A DNA stretch of 64,000 bases from contig NZ_JAQIIX010000002.1 of NCBI RefSeq assembly GCF_036946495.1, positions 124,001 to 188,000 on the forward strand. Reading direction: 5' to 3'. Both the position numbers and the translations under genes were made by a program. Shown piece by piece: positions 25,945 through 34,803 of the stretch (position 1 is the stretch's first letter; the number at the start of each line of letters is the position of its first letter). The stretch comes from Mycolicibacterium neoaurum. Lineage in GTDB: Bacteria > Actinomycetota > Actinomycetes > Mycobacteriales > Mycobacteriaceae. Under the pieces are notes generated by a model that saw only the letters and a list, made by a program, of their open reading frames with translations, did no database searches and was not told where the DNA came from.

Positions 25945-27909
25945 CTACCCGAGGAGCTCGGGCACAAACATGTCCCGCCCGAACAGGTGGTTGCCCAGGA
26001 ACGCCGAGATCACCTGGTACCAGATCTTCGTGTGCTGCGGAGCTGCGACCCAATGCCCCTCGGACGGGAAGTACAGGAACTGGTGCGGGCTGGTGCCGTC
26101 CTCGTCGGCGGGAAGACCGGACCGGCTGAGCAGTTCGTACCACAGTCGCAGACCTTCCCCGATCGGCACGCGGTAGTCCTTGTCACCGTGGATCACCAAC
26201 ATCGGAGTGCGGATCTCGCCGACGTGATGGTGCGGTGAATTCTGTTGTGTCATCTGCTCGGTCATCTCGCGCTCCCACCAGTACGCGCCGTCGGTGGTGG
26301 GTCCGAACTGATCCAGTGCCCACAGGCTGGCGTGACTGACGATCGCGGTGAACCGGTCGGTGTGCCCGGCGATCCAGTTGGCCATGTACCCGCCGAACGA
26401 GCCCCCCATCGCGCCGGTGCGCTGCCGATCGATGCGGGGGTGCTCACAGGCGGCATCGGTGGCGGCCATCAGATCGGTATAGGGCGGCCCACCCCAGGCA
26501 CCCCAGCCGCGTTGGATGAAATCCTGGCCGTAGCCGGTGGACAGCGCCGGGTCCGGCAGCAGCACCGCATACCCCTCGGCCGCCAACAGCCACGGGTTCC
26601 AGCGCCAGTGCCAGGTGTTCCAGCTGCCCAGTGGACCACCGTGCACCCACAGCAACAACGGCGCCGGCTCGGTCCCGCCGGGTAGCACCAGCCAGGAGTG
26701 CACCGAGGCGCCGTCCGGCGACTGGGCGGTCAGTTCCTCCACCGTGCCCGGCAGTTTCGGCAGCTCGACACACGGCAGGACGGTGACGGTCCCGTCGGGA
26801 TCGATGCGTACCGGGTGCGGGGGCGCCAGGTAGGAGCTGCGCAATGCGAAGATGACCCCGCCCGGGGCGGTGCACACATCGCTGTAGGCGTAGGCGTCAT
26901 CGGTCAATCGGGTCACCGTGCAGGTCGCGGGGTCGACGGCGAAGATCGGATGCCTGCCGAAGTCATCCGCGGTGACGATGAGCCTGCTCCCGTCGGCGCT
27001 CCACGTCACCGAGGCCGGCCACCGGTCCCATTCGGTCAACTCGGTCCATGCTTGTCCGATTTCCGCCCAGCACAGGGTGATCCGCGGCGCCTGCTCGGGT
27101 GTCGAAGTGGTTTCGCGCAGAAAGGCCACGCGTCGACCGTCCGGGGCGAGTGCGGGCGCCTCGAGGTCCGCGCCGGCATCCTCGGCGATCACGGTGCGCT
27201 GCCCGGTCGCAGTGTCGATACGCACGATCTGCGAGCGCAGCGCCACCCCGGCCACCGGCTCGTTCCAGCTGCTGACCAGGAAGGTGCCATCGGCACTGAC
27301 GTCCAGTGCGGTGTCCCGCAGCGCCGCGCCGGGCTCGGGTGTGAGATCGCGCTTTCCGTCGGTGTCGAACAGGTGCGGCAGTTCGGGGCCCAGATCGTGA
27401 TCCCAGTGCCGAACCGGATAGCCGCGGTGCAGAATCGCCGAGACCTTGTTGTCCTTGCGCAGCGTCCGCAACCTCTCGTCCTCATCGATGCCGGCGGCCG
27501 AGCGCAGCAGTGAGGTGGTGACCACCGTTCTCGGTGCGTCGCCGGCGACGTGCACGGCCGACACCCCACCGGGCAGCGACAGTTCCTCGATCGCCTCGCC
27601 ACCCTCTTTGGGCAGTCGCCACAGCGCAGCCGGTGCCGACTCCTCCCCCGACGTGGGGCGGCTGGCAAGGAACAGCAGGTCCCCGTCGGAGGTGAAGACC
27701 GGCGCCGACTCACCCTTTCCGCCGCGGGTGAGCCGCCGGGCGGAGCGAATTCCGTCGGGATCCAATTCCCATATCGCCGTGCGATATTCGGTGCCCTCGG
27801 CGCTGAGCTCACTGACGGTGGTGACCAGCCGGTCACCGGCGGGGCTGACGGCCAACTCCGCGACCCTTGGCAGGGCGAGATAGCTGTCGAGATCGTCGAA
27901 CGGTGTCAT
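25945..27909 (-). CDS. S9 family prolyl oligopeptidase-type peptidase
   Basis: 654 residues. The N-terminal half is a beta-propeller-like region (repeats such as LAPDGRRVAF, WSADGSRLIV); the C-terminal third is an alpha/beta hydrolase with the nucleophile in GGSFGGYM, an acid in HGDKDYRVP and the histidine in EGHWV. The family cuts short peptides, often acyl-peptides. No signal peptide is seen, so it is cytoplasmic. It starts 21 bases after the lipoprotein gene and ends 10 bases before the reductase gene. Confidence 0.9.
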   Translation of the reverse strand: MTPFDDLDSYLALPRVAELAVSPAGDRLVTTVSELSAEGTEYRTAIWELDPDGIRSARRLTRGGKGESAPVFTSDGDLLFLASRPTSGEESAPAALWRLPKEGGEAIEELSLPGGVSAVHVAGDAPRTVVTTSLLRSAAGIDEDERLRTLRKDNKVSAILHRGYPVRHWDHDLGPELPHLFDTDGKRDLTPEPGAALRDTALDVSADGTFLVSSWNEPVAGVALRSQIVRIDTATGQRTVIAEDAGADLEAPALAPDGRRVAFLRETTSTPEQAPRITLCWAEIGQAWTELTEWDRWPASVTWSADGSRLIVTADDFGRHPIFAVDPATCTVTRLTDDAYAYSDVCTAPGGVIFALRSSYLAPPHPVRIDPDGTVTVLPCVELPKLPGTVEELTAQSPDGASVHSWLVLPGGTEPAPLLLWVHGGPLGSWNTWHWRWNPWLLAAEGYAVLLPDPALSTGYGQDFIQRGWGAWGGPPYTDLMAATDAACEHPRIDRQRTGAMGGSFGGYMANWIAGHTDRFTAIVSHASLWALDQFGPTTDGAYWWEREMTEQMTQQNSPHHHVGEIRTPMLVIHGDKDYRVPIGEGLRLWYELLSRSGLPADEDGTSPHQFLYFPSEGHWVAAPQHTKIWYQVISAFLGNHLFGRDMFVPELLG

Positions 27910-27930
27910 GCTGCCACCGTAGTGGGCGAC

Positions 27931-28530
27931 TCACACGACGTCGGTGACCGTTCCGGCCAGGTCGGTGCGGATCTGCTTGCTGCTGCGCTGGCCCTGGACG
28001 TTGAGCAGGATCTGCACCTCATCGGTGAAGGGCAGGTTGCGCTTGACGACCACGGACTGCACGGTGCCATCGACGATTCCGCTCGCATCGACCGCGCTGT
28101 CGATCGCGGTGACGATGGCACTGGTCGGCACCTCGGCGACCGAGAAGAGGTTCTGCCGCAACGCTTCGTCGTCATCGCCGTAGTCGACGGGCCGCAGTGG
28201 TCCCACCGCGCCCGCGGTGTAGGTCCACTGATTGAGCTCGGTGGGGGCGGCGGGATCCACGGCCTGCACGGTGACCGACAGCTCGGTGAACACCAACTCC
28301 ACCACCTGCATCGGGTCGGCACCCACCTTCGCGGCGATGGCCGCCATGGCCTTGTCGATGGACTCGGCTTCCAGCATGTCCTTGCTCGCGGTGTCCCCGA
28401 GTTGCTCGACCGCGGTACTGGCGGCGTCGGTGAGTTGTTGTAGCTGATCGATTTTCGCGCAACCGCTCACCAACGTGATGGACAGAACGGCGAGGGCGAG
28501 GCCGGCGCCGAGACGCGGGTATCTGGTCAT
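27931..28530 (-). CDS. Putative lipoprotein of unknown function
   Basis: 199 residues. A short basic N-terminus and hydrophobic stretch lead to the lipobox LVSGC with the acylated Cys24, so it is anchored outside the membrane. The first part of the mature protein is helical (QLQQLTDAASTAVEQLG) and the rest mixed alpha/beta. I recognise no domain. It is divergent from amt across about 200 bases and is followed in the same direction by the S9 peptidase. Confidence 0.7.
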   Translation of the reverse strand: MTRYPRLGAGLALAVLSITLVSGCAKIDQLQQLTDAASTAVEQLGDTASKDMLEAESIDKAMAAIAAKVGADPMQVVELVFTELSVTVQAVDPAAPTELNQWTYTAGAVGPLRPVDYGDDDEALRQNLFSVAEVPTSAIVTAIDSAVDASGIVDGTVQSVVVKRNLPFTDEVQILLNVQGQRSSKQIRTDLAGTVTDVV

Positions 28531-28652
28531 GACGGCGACTGTGCCGCCATCCGTCGGCTACCGATCCCAACTTTGACACACGCGCGGTCTTCACAGGGAT
28601 TTAACAGCCGATGACCGCCGGGACACATCCGCGCGGTTACTTTCATCTCGGT

Positions 28653-28676
28653 ACACCGTCAGTACCTCACGGCCAC
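28653..28676 (+). promoter_or_regulatory. Possible GlnR site upstream of amt
   Basis: Three AC dinucleotides are spaced by exactly nine bases (28653, 28664, 28675), fitting the AC-n9-AC pattern reported for mycobacterial GlnR, 55-79 bases before the amt start. The pattern is loose and can occur by chance; the nitrogen-uptake context is the main support. Confidence 0.35.
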
Positions 28677-28731
28677 TGCGGATAAACCCCGGTTGCCTCT
28701 CATCCCCCACACCCGAACGGCGGAGGTTGTT

Positions 28732-30063
28732 TTGACACCCGAAGTGGAGGACGCCCTCGCGACGATGGCGTCAGTGAACAACGAATTCTTCTACTGGATG
28801 TCCATCGCGTTGATGATGCTCATCCACGCCGGCTTCCTGGCCTACGAGGTCGGCGCATCCCGGTCGAAGAATGTCCTGGCCACGGCAATGAAGAACCTGC
28901 TCGCCTTCGCGACCATCGTCGCATCGTTCTATTTCGTCGGCTGGTTCCTCTACAACGCCATGCCGAGTGGATTCATCGAGTTCAACGATGCGGCCAAGGC
29001 CGCCCTGCCGTGGGGCGACAACATGGGTCCGAACACGGCCGACTCGGCCAGCGGCATCTTCTGGGGCGCCTTCGCCCTTTTCGCGGCGACCACCGGCTCG
29101 ATCATGTCCGGCGCTGTGCTCGAACGCATCCGGACCAGTGGCTTCCTGGTGCTGACCGTATTGGTCGGCTCGATCACCTGGATCATCGGCGCCGCCTGGG
29201 GGTGGCACGGCGCCGGCTGGATGCTCACCAAACTCGGTTTCCACGACGTGGGAGCGGCGGGCTGTGTGCACATGATCGCCGGCTTCGCGACGCTGGGTAT
29301 CCTCATCAACCTGGGCCCACGGATCGGGCGATTCCTGCCTGACGGCACACCCGTCACGATCCGTCCGCACAATCTGCCGCTCACCATGCTCGGGTTGATG
29401 CTGATCTTCACCGGTTTCTTCGGCTTCCTGATGGGCTGCGTCATCTACGCCGGTGACGGCTTCACCACCATCTACGCCAGCCCGACCACGTTGAGCGCCT
29501 TCGCCTTCAACACCCTGATGGGTCTGGCAGGTGGGATCATCGGCGCCTATCTGACCTCCCGCGGTGAGCCCTTCTGGACTATCTCCGGCGGCCTGTGCGG
29601 CGTGATCGGTGTGGCATCGGGTATGGATCTGTACCACCCTGCGCTCGGGTTCGTCATCGCCTTCGGAGCAGGTGCGCTCGCGCCGTTCATCGGAAAACTG
29701 TTGGAACGCTTCAAAATCGACGATGTCGTGGGTGCGGTCTCGGTCCATGGCGGGATCGGGATGTACTCGGTCCTGATGGCCGGTGTGTTCCTGTCCGGAT
29801 ACCCCAACACCGACGGCAACCCGTCAGTGTCGCTGTGGGGCCAGATGGTGGGCGCGGTGGTGTTCGCCACCCTCGGATTCGTCCCGACCTATGTCGTATC
29901 GCTACTGCTGAAGAAGGTCGGACTGTTGCGCATTCCGGCCGCGGTCGAAGAACAGGGCCTCGATCTCAGTGAGGTTCCCGCGACGCCGTACCCCGAAGGC
30001 ATCCCGGTCACCACCATGCCGCTGAACGGCGGCAAGGCATTGCTCATCGCGGAGGTGAAGTAG
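28732..30063 (+). CDS. amt: Ammonium transporter (Amt/MEP/Rh family)
   Basis: 443 residues from the TTG at 28732, chosen because GGAGG at 28722-28726 is 5 bases upstream; a farther in-frame TTG at 28693 has no such site. Eleven membrane helices are expected. The two pore histidines are visible in DVGAAGCVHMIAG and GAVSVHGGIGMYS. It brings in ammonium, or ammonia plus proton. No glnK or glnD follows; the next gene, touching the stop codon, encodes a 72-residue membrane protein. The N-terminal-cysteine type signal of some Amts is absent. Confidence 0.93.
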   Translation: MTPEVEDALATMASVNNEFFYWMSIALMMLIHAGFLAYEVGASRSKNVLATAMKNLLAFATIVASFYFVGWFLYNAMPSGFIEFNDAAKAALPWGDNMGPNTADSASGIFWGAFALFAATTGSIMSGAVLERIRTSGFLVLTVLVGSITWIIGAAWGWHGAGWMLTKLGFHDVGAAGCVHMIAGFATLGILINLGPRIGRFLPDGTPVTIRPHNLPLTMLGLMLIFTGFFGFLMGCVIYAGDGFTTIYASPTTLSAFAFNTLMGLAGGIIGAYLTSRGEPFWTISGGLCGVIGVASGMDLYHPALGFVIAFGAGALAPFIGKLLERFKIDDVVGAVSVHGGIGMYSVLMAGVFLSGYPNTDGNPSVSLWGQMVGAVVFATLGFVPTYVVSLLLKKVGLLRIPAAVEEQGLDLSEVPATPYPEGIPVTTMPLNGGKALLIAEVK

Positions 30064-30282
30064 ATGTTCAGTCCCATCGAAAACTACGACGAAGCCGGTG
30101 TGGTGTTCACCTTCGGCGGATACTCGATCGGCGTGTGGCTGTTCTTCATCCTGGCCGTGCTGCTGTTCGTCGGGTTCTTCGTCCGGATGATCCAGCACGA
30201 GAACAAGGCCTACAAGGCGATCATCGAACATGCTCCGGTGGAGCCCGGACCGGCCGCCGAGGGTGAACCCACGGCGTACTGA
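30064..30282 (+). CDS. Small single-pass membrane protein coupled to amt
   Basis: 72 residues. The ATG follows the amt stop codon with no gap. One strong membrane segment (IGVWLFFILAVLLFVGFFV, about 22-40) separates a short N-terminus from a tail rich in Pro, Glu and Ala. It has no recognised family. The direct abutment suggests it is made in proportion to Amt and may be a subunit or regulator of it. A 16-bp hairpin ends the operon. Confidence 0.75.
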   Translation: MFSPIENYDEAGVVFTFGGYSIGVWLFFILAVLLFVGFFVRMIQHENKAYKAIIEHAPVEPGPAAEGEPTAY

Positions 30283-30301
30283 GCCCGGCATCTCGACAGC
30301 A

Positions 30302-30338
30302 GAGAATGCCCGGATCGTCAGGCGATCCGGGCATTCTC
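30302..30338. terminator. Terminator between amt operon and N-demethylase cluster
   Basis: A 16-bp perfect inverted repeat (30302-30317 with 30323-30338) with a 5-base loop lies between two convergent operons. It has no clear U-run, as is common for actinobacterial terminators. Confidence 0.85.
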
Positions 30339-30347
30339 GTGTGTCCG

Positions 30348-31337
30348 TCAGCCCGCCGCGCGCAGCCACCCCACCGCGCGGTCACGGTAGCCGATGATGC
30401 CCTTGTAGTCGGCCATGTCATCGGGCAGGTCGGCCAGTACGGCAGCGGTGCGCACCCGCCATGGCTCCACCGCGGCGATATCGGCGAGCGGAAGCATGTA
30501 AGTGCGGATCAGGAAACAGATCGCGCCGGACTCCGGTAACCGGATCAGATGCTGGACCTCGACCCTCAGATGGACGAGCCTGCCGAACTCCTCGTCCCCC
30601 ACCTGGGTGATCATGGCCCGGTCCGGTCCCCACTCGGGGTAACGCTCGGTGGAGACGTCAAGGCGACGTCCGATGGTCAACGTCCAGTTGGTGCGCCGGT
30701 AGGTTTCGCCGGGCTGTAGCCGCATCAGGAACTCCCTGGCCCGAGAGATCACCCCGGTGGCCCGCAGTCGCGGGACCGGCCCGTGGATCTCCAGGAAGGT
30801 CATCCCGACATCGAAGCCGAAAGACCAGTCGGCGGCGAAGGTCACCACTCCCGCGTCGCCGAACAGATCGCCCTCACGCTGGTCCAACAGCACGATGTCC
30901 TCCTGGACCTGACCGGCGATATAGGCCAGCGGCTCGGCCGGAAGCGAACTGTCATCGCCGAGCACGAAGGTCTGGTCGATACCCAGTCGCTGGTTGCGCC
31001 AACGCCAACGACCTCCGTCACGGCTCAACGACATGCCGTCGGGATAGGCGGCCGCCATCTCGCGCATCAGCGTCAGCATCACATCCCAGCATGCCGGCCG
31101 CATGTGCGGCAGCACCGCGTACCGAGACGGATCGGCTGCGAGAACCGCTGCCCGCTCGGCCAATTCGTGTTCGTACTCGCTGTCGATGTCGACAACGCGC
31201 TCGCCCCAGCGCCCCGCCGGGGTGGCGACCGGCGCACCCGCCGGTTCCACATTCGTGGTGTAGCGGTAGCTGTCCGCCGAAAACGGATAGGGGAAGTTCT
31301 CGATCAGGTCGGTCGACGAGATCATCCCGGTCGTCAC
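30348..31337 (-). CDS. Heme-dependent oxidative N-demethylase-like subunit (DUF3445)
   Basis: 329 residues matching the DUF3445/HODM alpha family, which binds heme and oxidatively removes methyl groups from small amines such as dimethylamine. Family-like segments include NFPYPFSADSYRYTTNVEP, LPHMRPACWDV and the RRTNWTLTIGRRLD core. The start is GTG at 31335-31337 with GGAGG 7 bases upstream; it overlaps the reductase stop codon by 4 bases (GTGA). With the reductase and zinc-ribbon protein genes upstream it makes a complete Dmm-type complex. The heme ligand cannot be picked out by eye. Confidence 0.8.
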   Translation of the reverse strand: MTTGMISSTDLIENFPYPFSADSYRYTTNVEPAGAPVATPAGRWGERVVDIDSEYEHELAERAAVLAADPSRYAVLPHMRPACWDVMLTLMREMAAAYPDGMSLSRDGGRWRWRNQRLGIDQTFVLGDDSSLPAEPLAYIAGQVQEDIVLLDQREGDLFGDAGVVTFAADWSFGFDVGMTFLEIHGPVPRLRATGVISRAREFLMRLQPGETYRRTNWTLTIGRRLDVSTERYPEWGPDRAMITQVGDEEFGRLVHLRVEVQHLIRLPESGAICFLIRTYMLPLADIAAVEPWRVRTAAVLADLPDDMADYKGIIGYRDRAVGWLRAAG

Positions 31338-32269
31338 AATGCCACCTCCAGTGTTCCGCCGTCACCGCGAGACACACACGCCATCAGCGTGTCGCCCGCT
31401 TGCCTGTCTTCGTCGCCGAGGAAGAGGTCCCGATGGGTGATCGCACCACCGGCCACCGGTATCCGGCATTCGCCGCATACGCCCTTGCGGCACAAATTGG
31501 GAACGTCGAATCCACGCTGTTCCAACACCTCGAGCAAGGACACCCCCGCCTCGACGGTGAACTGTTCGCCCGTCGAGGCGATCCGCATCGTGAAGGGTTC
31601 ACCCGGGTCCAGCGCCGCCGAACCGAAGTGCTCGAGGTGTATCCGGCTGTCCGGCCAACCGAGTTCGACGGCCGTTGCCGTGACATCGGCGATGAACGCG
31701 GCGGGGCCGCAGACGTAGAGGTGTGTGCCGAACGGCTGGCCGGTGAGGGTGGTGCGCAGTGTCGAGTCGAATCCGGTCCGGCCGGTATGGATCGAGACAT
31801 CATCGGCGAGCCGGGTGACGGTGTCGACGAACACCCCACGCCCAGGTCGATGGACATAGAGCAACTCGGTGCGTCTGCCCCATACGCGCGACGACCGCAG
31901 GTGCGACACCATCGGCGTGATACCGATGCCCGCGGCGATCATCAGGTGCTTGCGGGCCCGCAGCACCGGTGCGAACGCACTGCGCGGCGGGCCGGCGATC
32001 AGGGTGTCGCCGAGGACAACCCGTTCGTGTAGCCACATCGAGCCGCCGGACCCGCTGGCACACCGGAGCACGGAAATTTCATAGGAATCCGGCGCAGTGC
32101 CGTCCCCGGTCAGCGAGTAGGCGTTGGCGACCGTGCCGCACTCGAGCACGATGTGGCTGCCCGGAGCGAAGGACGGCAGCGGTACGCCGTCGGGATCGCT
32201 CAATGTCAGCGTCCGAACGCCCTCGATGCTGTCATCGATGCCGGTGACAACGAGCTTGAGGGTTCTCAT
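31334..32269 (-). CDS. PDR/VanB-family flavin and 2Fe-2S reductase
   Basis: 311 residues: an FMN-binding domain, an NAD-binding domain (MIAAGIGITPM), then a C-terminal plant-type ferredoxin with CRKGVCGEC and a last cysteine in LMACVS. It passes electrons from NAD(P)H to an oxygenase partner. It overlaps both neighbours by 4 bases, the DmmA-like gene upstream and the DUF3445 gene downstream, so it most likely feeds the heme N-demethylase rather than a Rieske enzyme. Confidence 0.88.
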   Translation of the reverse strand: MRTLKLVVTGIDDSIEGVRTLTLSDPDGVPLPSFAPGSHIVLECGTVANAYSLTGDGTAPDSYEISVLRCASGSGGSMWLHERVVLGDTLIAGPPRSAFAPVLRARKHLMIAAGIGITPMVSHLRSSRVWGRRTELLYVHRPGRGVFVDTVTRLADDVSIHTGRTGFDSTLRTTLTGQPFGTHLYVCGPAAFIADVTATAVELGWPDSRIHLEHFGSAALDPGEPFTMRIASTGEQFTVEAGVSLLEVLEQRGFDVPNLCRKGVCGECRIPVAGGAITHRDLFLGDEDRQAGDTLMACVSRGDGGTLEVAL

Positions 32270-32799
32270 GCCGGCAACTCCTCGGCATCGGCCATGAATC
32301 CGAGGTAGGTGCCCCGCCTGCGCGAAACGTGATAGTAGACAAGGAGATTACGGCAACAACCGGCACACTGCGTGACATCCTCCAGATCCACCACGACGTG
32401 GTTGACGGTCGAACAGTGCACGCACTGCACCGATCGCGCAGCCACCTCGGTACTGGCGAACGTCATCTCGTCATCGGCGACGCCAAGCGCCACCGCCTCG
32501 GCCCGCAACGCCAGACAGGCGTGCGCGGGACCTGCCACCATCAGACGCCAGCCAACTCTCGCATCTTCCAGGTCGGTCCGCAGCGCGGTGACGGCGCCGG
32601 CCATATCGGCGGCCCGATGCACCCGAACCGCCGATTGCGCTGCCACCGAGGCGATCTGACGCTGCCACTCGCGAGCCACCGCGATGGCCGCACTGTCGAG
32701 GGTGATGACGGTCCAGGATCGGCCTCCGGTGTCCGCCGGCGGTGTAGTCGGCACGACGGCCCACCCGGGCACGCTGGTCACGTCCAGATCGGGTTTCAT
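32266..32799 (-). CDS. DmmA-like dimethylamine monooxygenase subunit
   Basis: 177 residues from the ATG at 32797-32799, which has AGGGG just upstream; an in-frame ATG 21 bases earlier lacks one. The C-terminal quarter has two cysteine pairs, CVHC and CAGCC, followed by LLVYYHVSRRRGTYLGFMAD, the zinc-ribbon-like end seen in DmmA proteins. The N-terminal region is a mixed alpha/beta domain. Its stop overlaps the reductase start as ATGA. It is the first gene of the three-gene N-demethylase operon. Confidence 0.75.
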   Translation of the reverse strand: MKPDLDVTSVPGWAVVPTTPPADTGGRSWTVITLDSAAIAVAREWQRQIASVAAQSAVRVHRAADMAGAVTALRTDLEDARVGWRLMVAGPAHACLALRAEAVALGVADDEMTFASTEVAARSVQCVHCSTVNHVVVDLEDVTQCAGCCRNLLVYYHVSRRRGTYLGFMADAEELPA

Positions 32800-32910
32800 G
32801 AGCCCCTTTCGGTACACCATGAGTTGACTTAGTTGCCTTTGAGGAAACCACGTGTGCGTTTCGTCGGTGTGACCCGAATGTCTCGGCTCGTTGACACTTA
32901 CTCTCGGGCC

Positions 32911-34065
32911 ATGCCACAACGCTTTCTCGTCGTCGGTGCCGGAATCGCGGGCCTGGCCACCGCCGTGGCGCTGCGCAGGGTCGGCCACGACGTAAAGGTC
33001 ATCGAGGGACGCTCCGACACCGAGACCGGGGCGGGTGCGGGTATCAGCATCTGGCCGAACGCGCTGGCCGCACTCGACAACCTCGGTGTGGGCGACGAGG
33101 TGCGCGCCGCCGGTGGACGGGTCGGCGCCGGAGCCGTCCGCTGGTATGACGGTCGGTGGTTGCGGCGTCCGGCTACCGACCGGATGGTGCGAGCACTCGG
33201 CGAACCGCTGGTGGTGATCCACCGCCGAACACTGACCGACATCCTGGCCGGCGCGCTGCCCGCGGGCACCGTGACGTATGACTGCACGGCGGTGCGGTTG
33301 CAGACGACACCTGGGGCCGCTGGCGTCGTGCTGTCCGACGGCACGACGCTCAGCGCAGACGCGGTCATCGGAGCCGATGGTGTCGATTCGATGGTCGCCC
33401 GCCACCTCAACGGAACCCTGGCCAAGCGCTATGCCGGCTACACCGCCTGGCGCGGTATCGCCGAGCACGCACTGGAACCGGAGCTCGCCGGCGAGACGAT
33501 GGGACCGGGGCTCGAGGTCGGTCACGTTCCGCTGGGCCCCCGTCACACCTATTGGTTCGCCACGCAGCGCGCGCCCAGGGGCGCCGCCGCGCCGGACGGC
33601 GAACTGGCCCACCTACAGAAGGTGTTCGGCGGATGGCCGGAGCCCATTCCCGCGCTGTTGGCCGCGACCGACCCTGCGGCGGTGTTGCGCAACGACCTCT
33701 ACGACCGCGCCCGCGCCCGCCGTTGGTCGAGCGGACGGGTGGTCATCGTCGGGGATGCCGCCCACCCAATGCGCCCCCACTTGGGACAGGGTGGCTGCCA
33801 GGGCCTCGAAGATGCGGCAATCCTGTCCGCCATGACTGCCCGGGGTGTCGATCTTCCGGCTGCCTTCACCAGGTTCGCGGCGTTCCGCGGCCGACGGGTA
33901 CGCGCACTGGTCGGCGAGGCGCGCGCGATCGGGCAGATCGTCAACCTGCGGCCCGCGCTGCTGAGCGCGGCGGCCAGTCGGGCGTCGACGTTGGTGCCGG
34001 AGACCCTGCTGGCCCGGCACCTGTCGAGCATCGCGGGGCGCTCGGCATTCGTCATGCCGGTGTAG
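32911..34065 (+). CDS. FAD-dependent aromatic-type monooxygenase
   Basis: 384 residues from the ATG at 32911. Group A flavin monooxygenase motifs are clear: VVGAGIAGLATAVAL, the DG motif in GADGVDS, and GDAAHPMRPHLGQGG near residue 280. These enzymes hydroxylate or epoxidise small rings using NAD(P)H and oxygen. It is divergent from the N-demethylase operon across about 110 bases, so a shared regulator is possible, but the substrate is unknown. The start lacks a strong ribosome binding site; an ATG at 32878 is an alternative. Confidence 0.85.
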   Translation: MPQRFLVVGAGIAGLATAVALRRVGHDVKVIEGRSDTETGAGAGISIWPNALAALDNLGVGDEVRAAGGRVGAGAVRWYDGRWLRRPATDRMVRALGEPLVVIHRRTLTDILAGALPAGTVTYDCTAVRLQTTPGAAGVVLSDGTTLSADAVIGADGVDSMVARHLNGTLAKRYAGYTAWRGIAEHALEPELAGETMGPGLEVGHVPLGPRHTYWFATQRAPRGAAAPDGELAHLQKVFGGWPEPIPALLAATDPAAVLRNDLYDRARARRWSSGRVVIVGDAAHPMRPHLGQGGCQGLEDAAILSAMTARGVDLPAAFTRFAAFRGRRVRALVGEARAIGQIVNLRPALLSAAASRASTLVPETLLARHLSSIAGRSAFVMPV

Positions 34066-34081
34066 GTGAACAGACCCGTCG

Positions 34082-34591
34082 TCAGCGCGGCTGGAACGTG
34101 CGTCCCACGTTCTCCAGCGCCATGCACATCTGACGGAAGTCCAGGATTCCCAGCACCGCGCCGCCGCGGATGGCCTGGCATCCCGTGGCCGTTGCCACCG
34201 GCGCGGGAGCCTGCGGCAGGGTCGGCGTCCCCCAGACCGCGGGCGCGGCGCCGCGGGAACCGCACTTGGGCCACGCCTTGAGCCCCTGGGTGCGCAGCAC
34301 GTTCTCGGCAACCCGGATCTGCTCGGCACGTGAGGCACCGGCCGGCGACCCGACGCCACCATTGGCATTCCAGGTGGCCTGCTTGAACTGCAGCCCGCCG
34401 TAATGACCATTGCCCGAGTTGACCGCCCAGTTGCCACCCGATTCGCACTGGGCGATGGCATCCCAGTTCACGGTGTCGGCGCTTGCGGTCGCGGTGAGGA
34501 TCATCGGCGCCACGGACAGGCCCATGGCCGCGGCGATCACCCACAGTGCCTTGGTGACGACGTTTCTGACGGTGCTGCTGAAGCTGATCAT
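34082..34591 (-). CDS. Resuscitation-promoting factor with C-terminal extension
   Basis: 169 residues from the ATG at 34589-34591; a longer frame reads back through the leader and is not believed. A Sec signal ends at about ASA|DT (residue 38). The Rpf lysozyme-like domain follows, with WDAIAQCESGGNW (catalytic Glu50) and EQIRVAENVLRTQG. After it comes an Ala/Pro linker and a Cys-containing tail of about 30 residues (TGCQAIRGG...QMCMALENVG) of unknown role. It cuts peptidoglycan during resuscitation. It lies about 210 bases downstream of a second rpf gene. Confidence 0.9.
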   Translation of the reverse strand: MISFSSTVRNVVTKALWVIAAAMGLSVAPMILTATASADTVNWDAIAQCESGGNWAVNSGNGHYGGLQFKQATWNANGGVGSPAGASRAEQIRVAENVLRTQGLKAWPKCGSRGAAPAVWGTPTLPQAPAPVATATGCQAIRGGAVLGILDFRQMCMALENVGRTFQPR

Positions 34592-34803
34592 TGTGCGGTC
34601 CTTCCCCGACCGGTGACACGGACCGCGATTCACGTGGAGAGCATGTGTGCGGCGCGGTTGTACCGTTTGTCGAGTGACGGATATCACCCGTTACGCAGGG
34701 GGCGGAAGTTTTAGCAGTTCCTTATGTGACGACCGGTATTTGTGAGAAAACAATGGCGCCGAGCGTAAAGCCCAGCGCCATTGTCGAAAATCGGCTATGT
34801 AAT

